Shown in pieces: positions 18,376-27,049 of a stretch of DNA of 64,000 nt. Position 1 is the stretch's first letter. Every line of letters starts with the position of its first letter. This stretch comes from Roseomonas marmotae (GTDB lineage Bacteria; Pseudomonadota; Alphaproteobacteria; Acetobacterales; Acetobacteraceae). The DNA is taken from positions 2,486,501 to 2,550,500 of the forward strand of contig NZ_CP061091.1 of NCBI RefSeq assembly GCF_017654485.1, written 5' to 3'. The notes under the pieces are model-generated. The model did no database searches and was not told the DNA's origin. It saw only the letters and a list, made by a program, of their open reading frames with translations. A program made the position numbers and the translations under genes.

Positions 18376-19650
18376 ATGAACGCTTTTCCGTGCCGTCCCG
18401 TTGCCGCGCATCCTGCCGCCTCGCCCCGCGTGGCGCGGGGCGTCTGGCCGCGCGTCTCCGTCCACCTGCCCTTGCGGGACGCGCCGCCGGAACTGGTGCG
18501 GCGCACGCTCGATTCCCTGGCCGACCTGGACTACCCGGCGCTGGAGGTGCTGGTGGTGGATACCAATACCGCGCAGCCCGCGCTTTGGGAGGCCGCAGCC
18601 GAGCATTGCGCCCGGCTGGGCCCGCCCTTCCGCTTCTTTCATCTGGGGCCATGGCCCGGAGGCCGTCCCGGCGCCCTGAACTTCGCCCTCGGTGAGACGG
18701 CGCCGGATGCGACGCTGGTCGGCGTGCTGAAAGCCGGGCAGGTCGTGCGCCCGGGGTGGCTGCGCCGGATGGTGCCGATGTTCCGCCAGCCTGGCCTTGG
18801 CCTCGCGCAGGGCGCGCTGGCACCGCTGGAGCCGGCGCCGGACCACTTCGTCGGTCAGGAGCGGCCCGACCCGCTGCTGCCGCTGGACGGCCTGCCACTG
18901 TTCCGTGCCGAGGCGCTGCGCCGTACCGGCGGCTGGGATACGGAGAGCCTCTGCCCGGAGGCCTCGCTTGGCCTCACCCTGCTGCGCCAGGGCTGGGACA
19001 CGCTGTGGGAGGATGAGCCCATGGGGCATGCCCGGCCGCCCCAGGGGATGGAGGACTGGCCCGCCCGCCGGCACCGGCGGGCGGCTGGCATCATGGCGGC
19101 GCTGCGCCGGCACAGCTGGGCGCTGCTGCGGCGCGACCGCAGCCTGACGCCGGGACAGTGGCGCCATCTGCTGGGGCTGGCCGCGCCCATGGCCGCCGAT
19201 GCCCTGGCCCTGTCGGGGGCCTGCGCCTCATTGGCCGTCGCGGCCCGTGCGCTGTGGCAGGACGACCCTGTCGCCCCGCCACCGCTCCTGCTGCCTCTGC
19301 TGCTGGCTGTGGCCATGGTGCCGTTGCTGCGCGGCTGGCGCCAGGGCTGGCCCGCGGCATTGGGTCATGCCGCAGGCATCTGGGGCATCGGCCGTGCCGC
19401 CTGGCAAGGGGTTCTGGGCGGCGCCAGTGCCGGGGCCAGCGGGCACCGGATGGAGCGCGCCCTGCTGGCGGCGCTCTGGGCGGCCAGCCTGGCCATCGCC
19501 CTGGCCCGGCCCTGGAGCCTGGCAGAGACGGTGGGCTGGTCCGGGTTGCTGCTGGTGCAGTCCCTCCCCGGGCTCGCCGCGCTGGCGGTGCGGCCGGCCC
19601 GGCCCCCCGGCCAGCCCGGCATTGCACCTTTCCGCCGGCATACCGCCTGA
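18376..19650 (+). CDS. Membrane glycosyltransferase-like protein (GT2 fold), probably degenerate
   Basis: A 424-residue protein. The N-terminal half resembles GT2: RVSVHLPLRDAPPELVRRTL (45-64 region), LEVLVVDTNT, GGRPGALNFALGE. The C-terminal half has four or so hydrophobic helices from about 275. Where GT2 enzymes carry the DxD (LDAD), this has VLKAGQV, and the QxxRW motif is reduced to ARRHRRAAG, so transfer activity is questionable. The distal TGGWD and ED (WEDEP) motifs survive. No sugar-biosynthesis genes are adjacent. It converges with the Hsp70 gene 8 nt away. Confidence 0.65.
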   Translation: MNAFPCRPVAAHPAASPRVARGVWPRVSVHLPLRDAPPELVRRTLDSLADLDYPALEVLVVDTNTAQPALWEAAAEHCARLGPPFRFFHLGPWPGGRPGALNFALGETAPDATLVGVLKAGQVVRPGWLRRMVPMFRQPGLGLAQGALAPLEPAPDHFVGQERPDPLLPLDGLPLFRAEALRRTGGWDTESLCPEASLGLTLLRQGWDTLWEDEPMGHARPPQGMEDWPARRHRRAAGIMAALRRHSWALLRRDRSLTPGQWRHLLGLAAPMAADALALSGACASLAVAARALWQDDPVAPPPLLLPLLLAVAMVPLLRGWRQGWPAALGHAAGIWGIGRAAWQGVLGGASAGASGHRMERALLAALWAASLAIALARPWSLAETVGWSGLLLVQSLPGLAALAVRPARPPGQPGIAPFRRHTA

Positions 19651-19658
19651 GCGGCGGC

Positions 19659-20927
19659 CTACTCCTCACCCAGCAGCGCGAGCCCCTCTGCCACCGAGAC
19701 GAATTCGCCGCCGCCTGTCACGCGCTCCGCACCGAAGCGGCTCTCGAAGAGCTGCCGCACCGCCGGCACCAGCGAGGTGCCACCGGTCAGGAAGACGCGG
19801 TCCACCTGCCCCGGCGCCAGCTTGGCATCCGCCAGGGCGCGGTCGATGGTAGCGGCCAGCCGCGCAAGCTCCGGCGCGATCCAGGCCTCGAAATCCACCC
19901 GGCGCACCGGCGCCTCCACCTCCAGGTCACGGTGGCTGAAGCGCAGCACGGCCTCCTCGGCGCCGGAAAGTGCAGCCTTGGTCGCCGAGACGGCCTGATA
20001 GAGCGCATAACCTGCCTCATCCTCCACCAGCCGCACCAGATGGTGCAGCCGCTCGGGATGCGCGGCGATGCGGGCGACCTCCTTGATCTCCCGCAGCGTC
20101 TTCGGCGCGCGCATCAGCGAGAGCTGGTGCCAGCGGGCGAAGCTCGTGAAGAAGGCGGGCGGCACCGGCAGGTCCGTGCCCATCACGCTATAGGTGTCGC
20201 CCTTCCCCAGCCGGGGAGAGATGACCTGGTCGATGATGCGGTAATCGAAGGCGTCGCCGGCGATGCCCACGCCGGCATGACCCAGCGGCGTGACGCGCCG
20301 GCGGGCGCCGGGCTCAAAGCGAAGGATGGAGAAATCGCTGGTGCCACCGCCGAAATCACCGACCAGCACATTGGCCGCGCCCTCCAGCGTGGCGGCGAAG
20401 CGATGGCCGGCAGCCTCCGGCTCCAGCGCCGTGGTCACGCCGCTGAATCCGGCCTGGGCGAAGGCGGCGCGCAGCCGGGTCTCGGCCAGTCCGTCATCGG
20501 GATTCTCGCCCACGAAGCGCACGGGGCGCCCCGCCACCACGCGCGCCGCGCCGCCCGCCGGCATCCCCACCGCCCCCGCCACGAGAGCGCGTAGGAAGGT
20601 GGAGATCAGATCCTCCAGTGAGAAGGGCCGGTTGAAGACCCGCGTCTCCACGAAGCTGCGGCTGGCCAGGTAGCTCTTCATGGACATGATCAGGCGGGAG
20701 CCGAGCGGATCGTCCAGATAGGCTTCGATGGCATCCGGCCCGGCGGCATGCTGGAGGCGCCCCCGGCTGGCGCCGCTTTCCTCCGCCCAGAAGCAGAGCA
20801 CGGAGCGGAAGGTGTCCACCATGCCGGCGCCGGCGGCGTAGCGCAGGCCCACCGCCTGCCCGTCCGGCCGCCGCAGGGCAATGACGCTGTTGGTCGTGCC
20901 GAAATCGATGCCAATCACGTCCTGCAT
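19659..20927 (-). CDS. Short Hsp70-family protein (YegD-like, ATPase domain only)
   Basis: A 422-residue actin-fold ATPase. Phosphate-1 motif IGIDFGTTNSVIAL (5-18), phosphate-2 VGDFGGGTSDFSIL and adenosine motif VFLTGGTSLVPAV are intact. The protein stops after the nucleotide-binding domain, so there is no DnaK-type peptide-binding domain or lid. The start is ATG 20927 with AGGTG upstream; an in-frame extension to 20996 lacks family similarity. YegD-like proteins are presumed chaperones with unknown clients. Confidence 0.88.
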   Translation of the reverse strand: MQDVIGIDFGTTNSVIALRRPDGQAVGLRYAAGAGMVDTFRSVLCFWAEESGASRGRLQHAAGPDAIEAYLDDPLGSRLIMSMKSYLASRSFVETRVFNRPFSLEDLISTFLRALVAGAVGMPAGGAARVVAGRPVRFVGENPDDGLAETRLRAAFAQAGFSGVTTALEPEAAGHRFAATLEGAANVLVGDFGGGTSDFSILRFEPGARRRVTPLGHAGVGIAGDAFDYRIIDQVISPRLGKGDTYSVMGTDLPVPPAFFTSFARWHQLSLMRAPKTLREIKEVARIAAHPERLHHLVRLVEDEAGYALYQAVSATKAALSGAEEAVLRFSHRDLEVEAPVRRVDFEAWIAPELARLAATIDRALADAKLAPGQVDRVFLTGGTSLVPAVRQLFESRFGAERVTGGGEFVSVAEGLALLGEE

Positions 20928-21015
20928 GCGCCGCACCTGAAAATGGGGGCGGGCGTCTAGGCCAGTTGGGCGGCAGGCGCAAGGCGGCCGGGCCAAAGCT
21001 TCACCAAAAAGCCAT

Positions 21016-21044
21016 TTGTCTCTTTTTATATCGTTATCTATAAA
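21016..21044 (+). promoter_or_regulatory. AT-rich sigma-70-like promoter for the 92-aa coiled-coil gene
   Basis: TTGTCT (21016-21021), 17-nt spacer, TATAAA (21039-21044), in an unusually AT-rich patch for this genome (about 21001-21055). An AGGAG RBS follows at 21061, 8 nt before the ATG. A strong predicted promoter. Confidence 0.6.
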
Positions 21045-21072
21045 AAATTAGTTAACCAGCAGGAGCCCTGGC

Positions 21073-21351
21073 ATGGCGCAGGATACCGTCGTCCTCCCCT
21101 TTCCCCGCCATGATCATGACCGGCTGCGGCTGGCGCTAAGGGGGCTGGAGGCGGCGTTGGCCGGGCAGGCCGAGGCGATGCAGGAGTTCCGCGCCAATCT
21201 GGCTGCATTGCGCCAGGCGGCCTCCGGACTTGAGGGCAGTGTTGAGGATTATCGCGCCTCGCTGGACCAGACCGCCACCGAGCTGCGCCAAGCCCGTCGC
21301 AGCGCCCTGGAATTGCAGCGGCTGGCCGGCAGGATGGAAGCAAGCGGCTGA
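21073..21351 (+). CDS. Small predicted coiled-coil protein, unknown function
   Basis: 92 residues. The middle and C-terminal part are strongly helical with heptad-like spacing (LRLALRGLEAAL, EDYRASLDQTATELRQARR); no signal peptide or cysteine. AGGAG sits 8 nt before the ATG, and a near-consensus promoter precedes it, so it is likely expressed. Not recognised as a named family. It is divergent from the Hsp70 gene and upstream of the aldolase-kinase pair. Confidence 0.65.
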   Translation: MAQDTVVLPFPRHDHDRLRLALRGLEAALAGQAEAMQEFRANLAALRQAASGLEGSVEDYRASLDQTATELRQARRSALELQRLAGRMEASG

Positions 21352-21443
21352 CTTCACGCGGGGCGCACACGGGTCTAGCCTCAGGGGCCAACCCATGAAC
21401 CGGCGGACCCTGGCCGATCGCCGGGGCCCTGCCGCCCCGCAGG

Positions 21444-22085
21444 ATGGAAGCCGTGGCCCAGCACTCCTTGATCGATACCTTCCGTGCCGCCCGCATCGTC
21501 CCGGTGGTACGAACCAGTAACGCAGCCCGGGCCGCCACCGCCGTTGAATGGCTGAAGGGCGCCGGCATCACCATCTTCGAGATTACCCTGACCATCCCGG
21601 ATGCACTCTCCGTCATCCGCGACGCTGCGTCGGACCCTTCCCTCCTGGTGGGCGTCGGCACCGTGCCGGATGCGGCAGCGGCCGAGGCCAGCCTGAAGGC
21701 GGGGGCGAAATTCATCGTCTCCCCCTGGGTGGAACCGGCGCTGGTGGCGCCCTCCCGCGCCGCCGGGGCCTGCGTGATGCTCGGCGCTTTCACGCCGACC
21801 GAGGTGCGCGCCGCCCGCGCCGCCGGCGCGGATGTGGTGAAGATCTTCCCGGCCAGTTCAGCCGGAGGTCCCGGGCATATCAGGGCGCTGAGATCCGTCT
21901 TCCCAGACGTGGTCTTCTGCCCGACCGGCGGCGTCGATGCGCGCAACGCCGGCGACTATATCGCGGCCGGAGCCGCCTTCGTCGGCATCGGTGGGAAGCT
22001 GGTGGATGAAGGCGCCATCGCGGCCAACAACCGGGGCGCGGTCGAGGCCGCGGCGCGCGAGGCGCTGGGTATCCTTTGGGCATGA
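21444..22085 (+). CDS. eda: KDPG/KHG-type 2-keto-3-deoxy-6-phosphogluconate aldolase
   Basis: A 213-residue class I aldolase of the Eda/DgoA group. Visible are catalytic Glu in IFEITLTIP, GVGTV, KFIVSPWVEPALV and the Schiff-base Lys in DVVKIFPAS, then FCPTGGVDARN. It cleaves KDPG (or KDPGal) to pyruvate and glyceraldehyde-3-phosphate. The phosphate-binding TLRT is TLTI, so substrate size may differ. Start is ATG 21444 or GTG 21453. The next gene, a KDG kinase, overlaps it by 4 nt (ATGA), which supports the role. Confidence 0.85.
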   Translation: MEAVAQHSLIDTFRAARIVPVVRTSNAARAATAVEWLKGAGITIFEITLTIPDALSVIRDAASDPSLLVGVGTVPDAAAAEASLKAGAKFIVSPWVEPALVAPSRAAGACVMLGAFTPTEVRAARAAGADVVKIFPASSAGGPGHIRALRSVFPDVVFCPTGGVDARNAGDYIAAGAAFVGIGGKLVDEGAIAANNRGAVEAAAREALGILWA

Positions 22086-23011
22086 GCACGGTCGATCTGC
22101 TCTGCATCGGCGAGCCGATGCTGGAATTCAACCAGAGCACGCGCGACGACCAGAGCCGTCCGCTCTACCTGGAAGGGCATGGCGGCGACACCTCCAACGC
22201 CGCCATCGCGGCGGCGCGGGCGGGTGCGCGGGCCGGCTATATCACCGCCATCGGCCAGGATGCACCGGGGGAGAGCTTCATGAAGCTCTGGGCGGATGAG
22301 GGTGTGGACAGCAGCACCGTCCTCCGCCGGGCGGACGCGCCAACGGCCGTCTATTTCGTCAGGCACGGCCCTGAGGGGCACGAATTCACCTTCTACCGCA
22401 GCGGCAGCGCCGCCTCCCGCCTTGGGCCGGAGGATGTGCCGGCGGAAACGATCCGGCACGCGAAGATCCTGCATCTCTCCGGCATTAGCCAAGCGATTTC
22501 CACCAGCGCCTGCGATGCCTGCTTCCGTGCCATCGAGGTGGCGAAGGAGGCAGGGGTGAAGGTCTCCTACGACACCAATCTCCGCCGCCCGCTCTGGCCG
22601 CTGCCCCGCGCCAGGGCGATCATCCATGCCGCCATCGCCTATGCCGACATCGCCTTGCCGAGCATGGACGACGCGACGGCGCTGACGGGGCTGGAAGACC
22701 CGGACGCCGTCGCGGATTTCTATCTCAGGCTTTCCCCGCTGGTTCTGCTGAAGCTGGGCAAGGAAGGCTCGATGGTGGCGACACGGGATGGGCGCACCCG
22801 CATCCCCGGCCGCAAAGTGAAGGCCGTGGATGCCACCGGGGCCGGTGATACCTTCGCCGGCAATGTCCTGGCCCGCATCCTGGCCGGGGACGACGTGGAG
22901 GAGGCGGCACGATACGCCAATGCCGCCGCGGCGCTGGCCACCACCGGTTACGGCGCGGTGGCGCCCATGCCGCGGCCGGACGCCGTGCGCGCCCTGCTGG
23001 CCGAGGGCTGA
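22082..23011 (+). CDS. kdgK: 2-keto-3-deoxygluconate kinase (PfkB family)
   Basis: A 309-residue ribokinase-fold kinase. N-terminal LLCIGEPMLEFNQ, GGDTSNAAIAAARAGA, and the C-terminal catalytic AVDATGAGDTFAGN with the base Asp are intact. Phosphorylates 2-keto-3-deoxygluconate to KDPG, the substrate of the upstream aldolase. The start at ATG 22082 overlaps the aldolase stop (ATGA). Together they convert KDG to pyruvate and glyceraldehyde-3-phosphate. Confidence 0.88.
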   Translation: MSTVDLLCIGEPMLEFNQSTRDDQSRPLYLEGHGGDTSNAAIAAARAGARAGYITAIGQDAPGESFMKLWADEGVDSSTVLRRADAPTAVYFVRHGPEGHEFTFYRSGSAASRLGPEDVPAETIRHAKILHLSGISQAISTSACDACFRAIEVAKEAGVKVSYDTNLRRPLWPLPRARAIIHAAIAYADIALPSMDDATALTGLEDPDAVADFYLRLSPLVLLKLGKEGSMVATRDGRTRIPGRKVKAVDATGAGDTFAGNVLARILAGDDVEEAARYANAAAALATTGYGAVAPMPRPDAVRALLAEG

Positions 23012-23018
23012 GGCGCCC

Positions 23019-24500
23019 TCAGGCTTCCTGCGGCCGGGTGCGGATGCCCGGCCGCAGATCGGAGAAGGGCAGCGACGACGGATCGGCCACCACAGGCCCC
23101 GGCGCAGCCACCACGATCACCTCCTTCGCGATGGGTTGGAAATCCGCGCGGAAGTGCACGCTGCTCTTCAGCGCCAGGATCTTCTCCTTCGCCGGCTCGA
23201 TGCCGATCTGGCGGAAGATCGCCTGATCGTGTGCCTGCATCTTCCGGCTGACCACCACCACCTTAACCGGCCCGATGGCGATCAGGGCAGCGGGGCCGAG
23301 ATCGGCGGGGTTGCCGGCGCTCATCGGCCCGGTGCAGGTGAAGCGCCCATCGGTCAGGCGCAGCACCTTGGCCTGCACCTCGAGCGGCGCGCCATCGGAT
23401 TTCCCGCCCAGGCGCAGTGAGACTTCCGCCCCCTCGCCCGCCGCGTGGCAGGCGCTGGCGCTTTCCGCGTCATTGATGATGCCGAGGGTAGCGGGCGCCT
23501 GCTGCCGGATCAGCTCGGCGAGCAACCCGGTGGTATCGCCATGGCCGCCGCCGCCGGGGTTGTCCTGGGTATCCGCCAGCACCACCGGACCGCCTTCCCC
23601 AGCCAGGGCGATGGCCTGCGCCACGCCTTCGGCCGCCGGCACGACACCGCCGGCGAAATCCGCCTCATGCGCGTCCAGCCAGGCCTTCAGCCGGTCCGCC
23701 GCATTCTCCGCCGTGACCTGATCTTCGGCGTAGCAGGAGATGGCCATGCCGCAACCGGGGAAATCGGCATAGGGGAAGCCGAAGCAGAAGCCCAGCTCCA
23801 CCACGCCCGGATCCTGCGCCAGACGCTCCCGCTCCGCCAGGGCATCGGCCATAGGGGGGACCATGGTGCATTGCATCGTCAGCGGCGTCCAATAGTCGAT
23901 CTGCCGGAAGGCGCGCGCCCAGGGCTGGCCGCGCTCGATCCGGCCGATCAGCAGATCCATCGCGCGGGCGCCGGCGGCCTTCATGTCCACATGCGGATAG
24001 GTGCGGAAGGGTACCAGCACATCCGCCTTCTCCACCATCAGCGCGGTCACATTGGCATGCGGGTCCAGGCTGGCGGCGATCGCCACATCCGGGCCCACCA
24101 CGGCGCGCACGCGGCGCAGCAGCTCGCCTTCCGCATCCGGGAAGGAATCCGCCATCATGGCGCCGTGCAGGTCGAGATAGACACCGTCCAGCGGCCCCGC
24201 TTCCAGCGCCGAGACGAGGTCGCCCAGAAGGCAGCCCGCCACGCGCTCGTAAGCCTCCTCGGTCACCGGACCGGCGGGATTGGCGAAGCACCAGGCCAGC
24301 GGCACCAGCGTCACCCCGCGCGGCTCGGCCACCGAGAGCGCACCGGCCGAAGGTACGGAGGTCGGCCGCAGCACGTCGAAAAGCCCCGCGCCGCGCACGA
24401 AGGCGGGGAAGCCGCCAGGACTGCGGAAATCCCCCCAGGTGGTCGGGCGGGGGGCAAAGGAATGGCTTTCGTGCAGGAAGCCACCGATGGCGATACGCAT
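23019..24500 (-). CDS. M81 family metallopeptidase (MlrC-like)
   Basis: A 493-residue member of the M81/MlrC family, known from microcystin linear-peptide degradation but widespread in amide and peptide catabolic clusters. It begins RIAIGGFLHESHSFAP (metal His-Glu), and has LDLHGAMMADSFPDAEGEL, SLDPHANVTALM, TYPHVDM and LADTQDNPGGGGHGDTT. Last gene of the minus-strand run SBP-permeases-ATPase-M20-M20-M81, only 7 nt after the preceding stop. It probably cleaves a transported peptide or amide; substrate unknown. Confidence 0.88.
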   Translation of the reverse strand: MRIAIGGFLHESHSFAPRPTTWGDFRSPGGFPAFVRGAGLFDVLRPTSVPSAGALSVAEPRGVTLVPLAWCFANPAGPVTEEAYERVAGCLLGDLVSALEAGPLDGVYLDLHGAMMADSFPDAEGELLRRVRAVVGPDVAIAASLDPHANVTALMVEKADVLVPFRTYPHVDMKAAGARAMDLLIGRIERGQPWARAFRQIDYWTPLTMQCTMVPPMADALAERERLAQDPGVVELGFCFGFPYADFPGCGMAISCYAEDQVTAENAADRLKAWLDAHEADFAGGVVPAAEGVAQAIALAGEGGPVVLADTQDNPGGGGHGDTTGLLAELIRQQAPATLGIINDAESASACHAAGEGAEVSLRLGGKSDGAPLEVQAKVLRLTDGRFTCTGPMSAGNPADLGPAALIAIGPVKVVVVSRKMQAHDQAIFRQIGIEPAKEKILALKSSVHFRADFQPIAKEVIVVAAPGPVVADPSSLPFSDLRPGIRTRPQEA

Positions 24501-24507
24501 GCTCTCT

Positions 24508-25752
24508 CTACTCCGCTTCGGCGCGGGCGGCCGTGGCCAGCACCGCGTCCGCCAGTACCACCAGCCCCGCCTCGGCCCAGGCGGGGGTGATATTCTCGGC
24601 CTCGTTATGGCTGATGCCTTCTTCGCAGGGCACGAAGATCATGACGGAAGGCACCCGCCGGGCGACATAGACCGCATCATGCCCGATGCCCGTCGGCATC
24701 ACCTGATAATTCAACCCGCGCCCGCGCGCCGCCTGCTCCAGCGCCGCCACCAGGTCGGGGTTGAAGGGCGTCAGCGGGAAGGTCCAGAAATCCTCCACGG
24801 CCACCTCCACGCGGCGGGCACGGGCGATACCCGCAGCCCGCTGCCGCAAAGCCTGACCCATGCGGGCCAGCGCCGCCTCGTCCCCATGGCGCAGATCGAC
24901 GCTGAACCAGACGCGGGAGGGCACGACATTGCGGCTGTCTGGCGCCAGCGTCAGCCGGCCCACGGTGCCCCGCCCACCTTCTTCCTTGGCGATGCTCTCC
25001 ACAGCCTGGACCAGCGCGGCGGCGGCCACCAGCGCATCCCGGCGGGGCGCCATGGCGGAGCCGGCATGCGCCTCCTCCCCCGTCACGGTCACGTCGAACC
25101 AAGCCTGGCCCAGGGCGCGGTCCACGATGCCGACGGGAATTCCCGCCTGCTCCAGCAACGGCCCCTGCTCGATATGCAGCTCGAAATAGGCGCCGAGGGA
25201 TTGCAGCACGGTGGGCTCGGCCTCGCCCTGCCAGCCGATGCGGCGGAGTTCCTCGCCGAAGACGGCGCCGGCCGGGTCGCGCTTGGCCAGCACCTCCTCC
25301 TCGTCGAAAAGGCCCATGGCCACGCCGCTGCCCATCATGGGCGGCGAGAAGCGGGCGCCCTCCTCATTGGTCCAGTTGATCAGCACGATGGGAGCCAGGG
25401 TCTCGATACGCGCCTCATGCAGGGCGCGAAGCACCTCCAGCCCCGCCAGCACGCCCAGCACGCCATCGAACTTGCCGCCGGTGGGCTGGGTATCGAGGTG
25501 GCTGCCGATGGCCACCGCCGGGCGGGCGGGGTCCCGCCCTTCCCGCCGCAGCACCATGTTGCCGACGCGGTCGACGGTGAGCGTGCAGCCCACCTCCTCC
25601 GCCCAGCGGCGCAGCAGAGCGCGGCCGGCGCCATCCAGCTCCGTCAGGGTCTGGCGGTTGCAGCCGCCCTTCGGCGTGGCGCCGATCCGCGCCATCTCCA
25701 TCAGGCTGTCCCAGAGGCGGGCGCCAGAGACAGGAAGGTTGCTGGGTTTCAC
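24508..25752 (-). CDS. Zn-dependent M20 amidohydrolase, carbamoylase type (second copy)
   Basis: 414 residues, the same length as and closely similar to the gene at 7387-8631. Metal-site motifs are IGSHLDTQPTGGKFDGVLG, NWTNEEGARF, LHIEQGP, EEAHAGS, and the C-terminal GHDAVYVAR and CEEGISHNE are conserved. Predicted N-carbamoyl- or ureido-amino-acid hydrolase. It overlaps the upstream M20 gene by 4 nt and precedes M81 by 7 nt, so it is clearly operonic with the peptide ABC transporter. Confidence 0.88.
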   Translation of the reverse strand: MKPSNLPVSGARLWDSLMEMARIGATPKGGCNRQTLTELDGAGRALLRRWAEEVGCTLTVDRVGNMVLRREGRDPARPAVAIGSHLDTQPTGGKFDGVLGVLAGLEVLRALHEARIETLAPIVLINWTNEEGARFSPPMMGSGVAMGLFDEEEVLAKRDPAGAVFGEELRRIGWQGEAEPTVLQSLGAYFELHIEQGPLLEQAGIPVGIVDRALGQAWFDVTVTGEEAHAGSAMAPRRDALVAAAALVQAVESIAKEEGGRGTVGRLTLAPDSRNVVPSRVWFSVDLRHGDEAALARMGQALRQRAAGIARARRVEVAVEDFWTFPLTPFNPDLVAALEQAARGRGLNYQVMPTGIGHDAVYVARRVPSVMIFVPCEEGISHNEAENITPAWAEAGLVVLADAVLATAARAEAE

Positions 25753-27038
25753 GCCGGCTCAACCCCGCACCATTCCGCCATGGTCAGGGCGATCGTCCTG
25801 GTCGTGGCATGGAAGCTTTCCAGGCTGACGCTTTCATCGATGCCATGGATCATATCCGCCTCAGGCCCGAAGCAGGCCACCGGTATGTTCTGATAGAGGG
25901 CGAAGAAACGCCCGTCCGTCAGGGCCTGGACCTTGTATTCCCGAAGCTCATGGCCCGCCGTCTCGGCGAAGTTGCGGCGCACGGCCTGCACGATCGGCGC
26001 CTGCATGTCGAAGATGCAGGGATCTGCCATGAAGCCCTTGAACTCCAGCTTGATCTGCGTGCCGCGCAGCCGCTGATCCTGCCGCGCCTGCTCCACCAGC
26101 CGCTCGATATCCGCCTTCACGTCCAGCGCCGTGCGGCCCATCATCACGCCGACACGCAGCCCGATGCGCGCGCGTGTCGGGACGGAGCTGTTCCACTCGC
26201 CGCCTTCCACCGTGCCGAAATTAACGTTCACGGGGTGGTTCACGCCGAAGAAGCTCTCGTGGATATTTTCGGCCTTGTTCATCTCCGCCTCGTAGTCCTT
26301 GAAGAGGCGGGAGATCAGATAGGCGGCCTCGATGGCATTGATGCCGGCATGCATGTCGCGCACATGGGTGGGCCGGCCCGTCACCGTCACCCAGGCCCAG
26401 ACCACGCCGACTTCCACCCCATAGAGCGCGTCGAAGCCCGGACCGGGTTCGGGGATGATGGCGGCGTCGCATTTCGGCAGCGCCATCATGCAGGCCAGGG
26501 CGCCGTTGCCGGTGCATTCCTCCTCGATCACGGAATGGAACTGCACCTGCGCGGCGGGTTGCAGCCCCGCCATCTGCAAGGCGCGGAAGGCCATGACATT
26601 GGCGATGTCGCCCGCCTTCATGTCCCCCGCGCCCCGGCCGTACATCCGGCCGCCACGCACGGACGGCTCGAAGGGCGGCGTGGCCCAGAGGTCGGCAGCG
26701 CCTTCCGGCACAACGTCGACATGGCCCTGCAGAACCAGGCTGCGCCCCTTCACCTCGCGCGGCATGTGCACCGCCACGACATTGTCGCGGCCCTCATAGG
26801 AGATCAGCGGTGGCGAGAAACCGGGGTGGGAGGCCAGTTGCTCCGGCACTGTCGGCACGCGGCGCGGGGCGAGGCCCAGGCTCTCGTAATTGCGCGCCAT
26901 CTCGTCCAGCGCCGAAGCTTCGTTGCCGAGGGTGGAAGGGCAGCGCACCAGCCGCTCCAGCGCCGCGACAGCGTCAATTTCGAGCGCCGTCACGGCATCC
27001 AGGATGGCGCGACGCGCGCCGGGGTCGAGAGTGAGCAT
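25749..27038 (-). CDS. ArgE/DapE-type M20 deacylase
   Basis: A 429-residue M20 metallohydrolase, distinct from the carbamoylase type. Motifs: LQGHVDVVPEG with catalytic Asp, YGRGAGDMKAGDIANV, EEECTGNGAL, then the lid domain and IHGIDESVSLESF at the C-terminus. It would remove an N-acyl group or cleave a dipeptide. It lies 11 nt downstream of the ABC ATPase and overlaps the following M20 gene. The substrate is unknown; deacylation is inferred from family. Confidence 0.85.
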   Translation of the reverse strand: MLTLDPGARRAILDAVTALEIDAVAALERLVRCPSTLGNEASALDEMARNYESLGLAPRRVPTVPEQLASHPGFSPPLISYEGRDNVVAVHMPREVKGRSLVLQGHVDVVPEGAADLWATPPFEPSVRGGRMYGRGAGDMKAGDIANVMAFRALQMAGLQPAAQVQFHSVIEEECTGNGALACMMALPKCDAAIIPEPGPGFDALYGVEVGVVWAWVTVTGRPTHVRDMHAGINAIEAAYLISRLFKDYEAEMNKAENIHESFFGVNHPVNVNFGTVEGGEWNSSVPTRARIGLRVGVMMGRTALDVKADIERLVEQARQDQRLRGTQIKLEFKGFMADPCIFDMQAPIVQAVRRNFAETAGHELREYKVQALTDGRFFALYQNIPVACFGPEADMIHGIDESVSLESFHATTRTIALTMAEWCGVEPA

Positions 27039-27049
27039 CCTTCGGTCCT

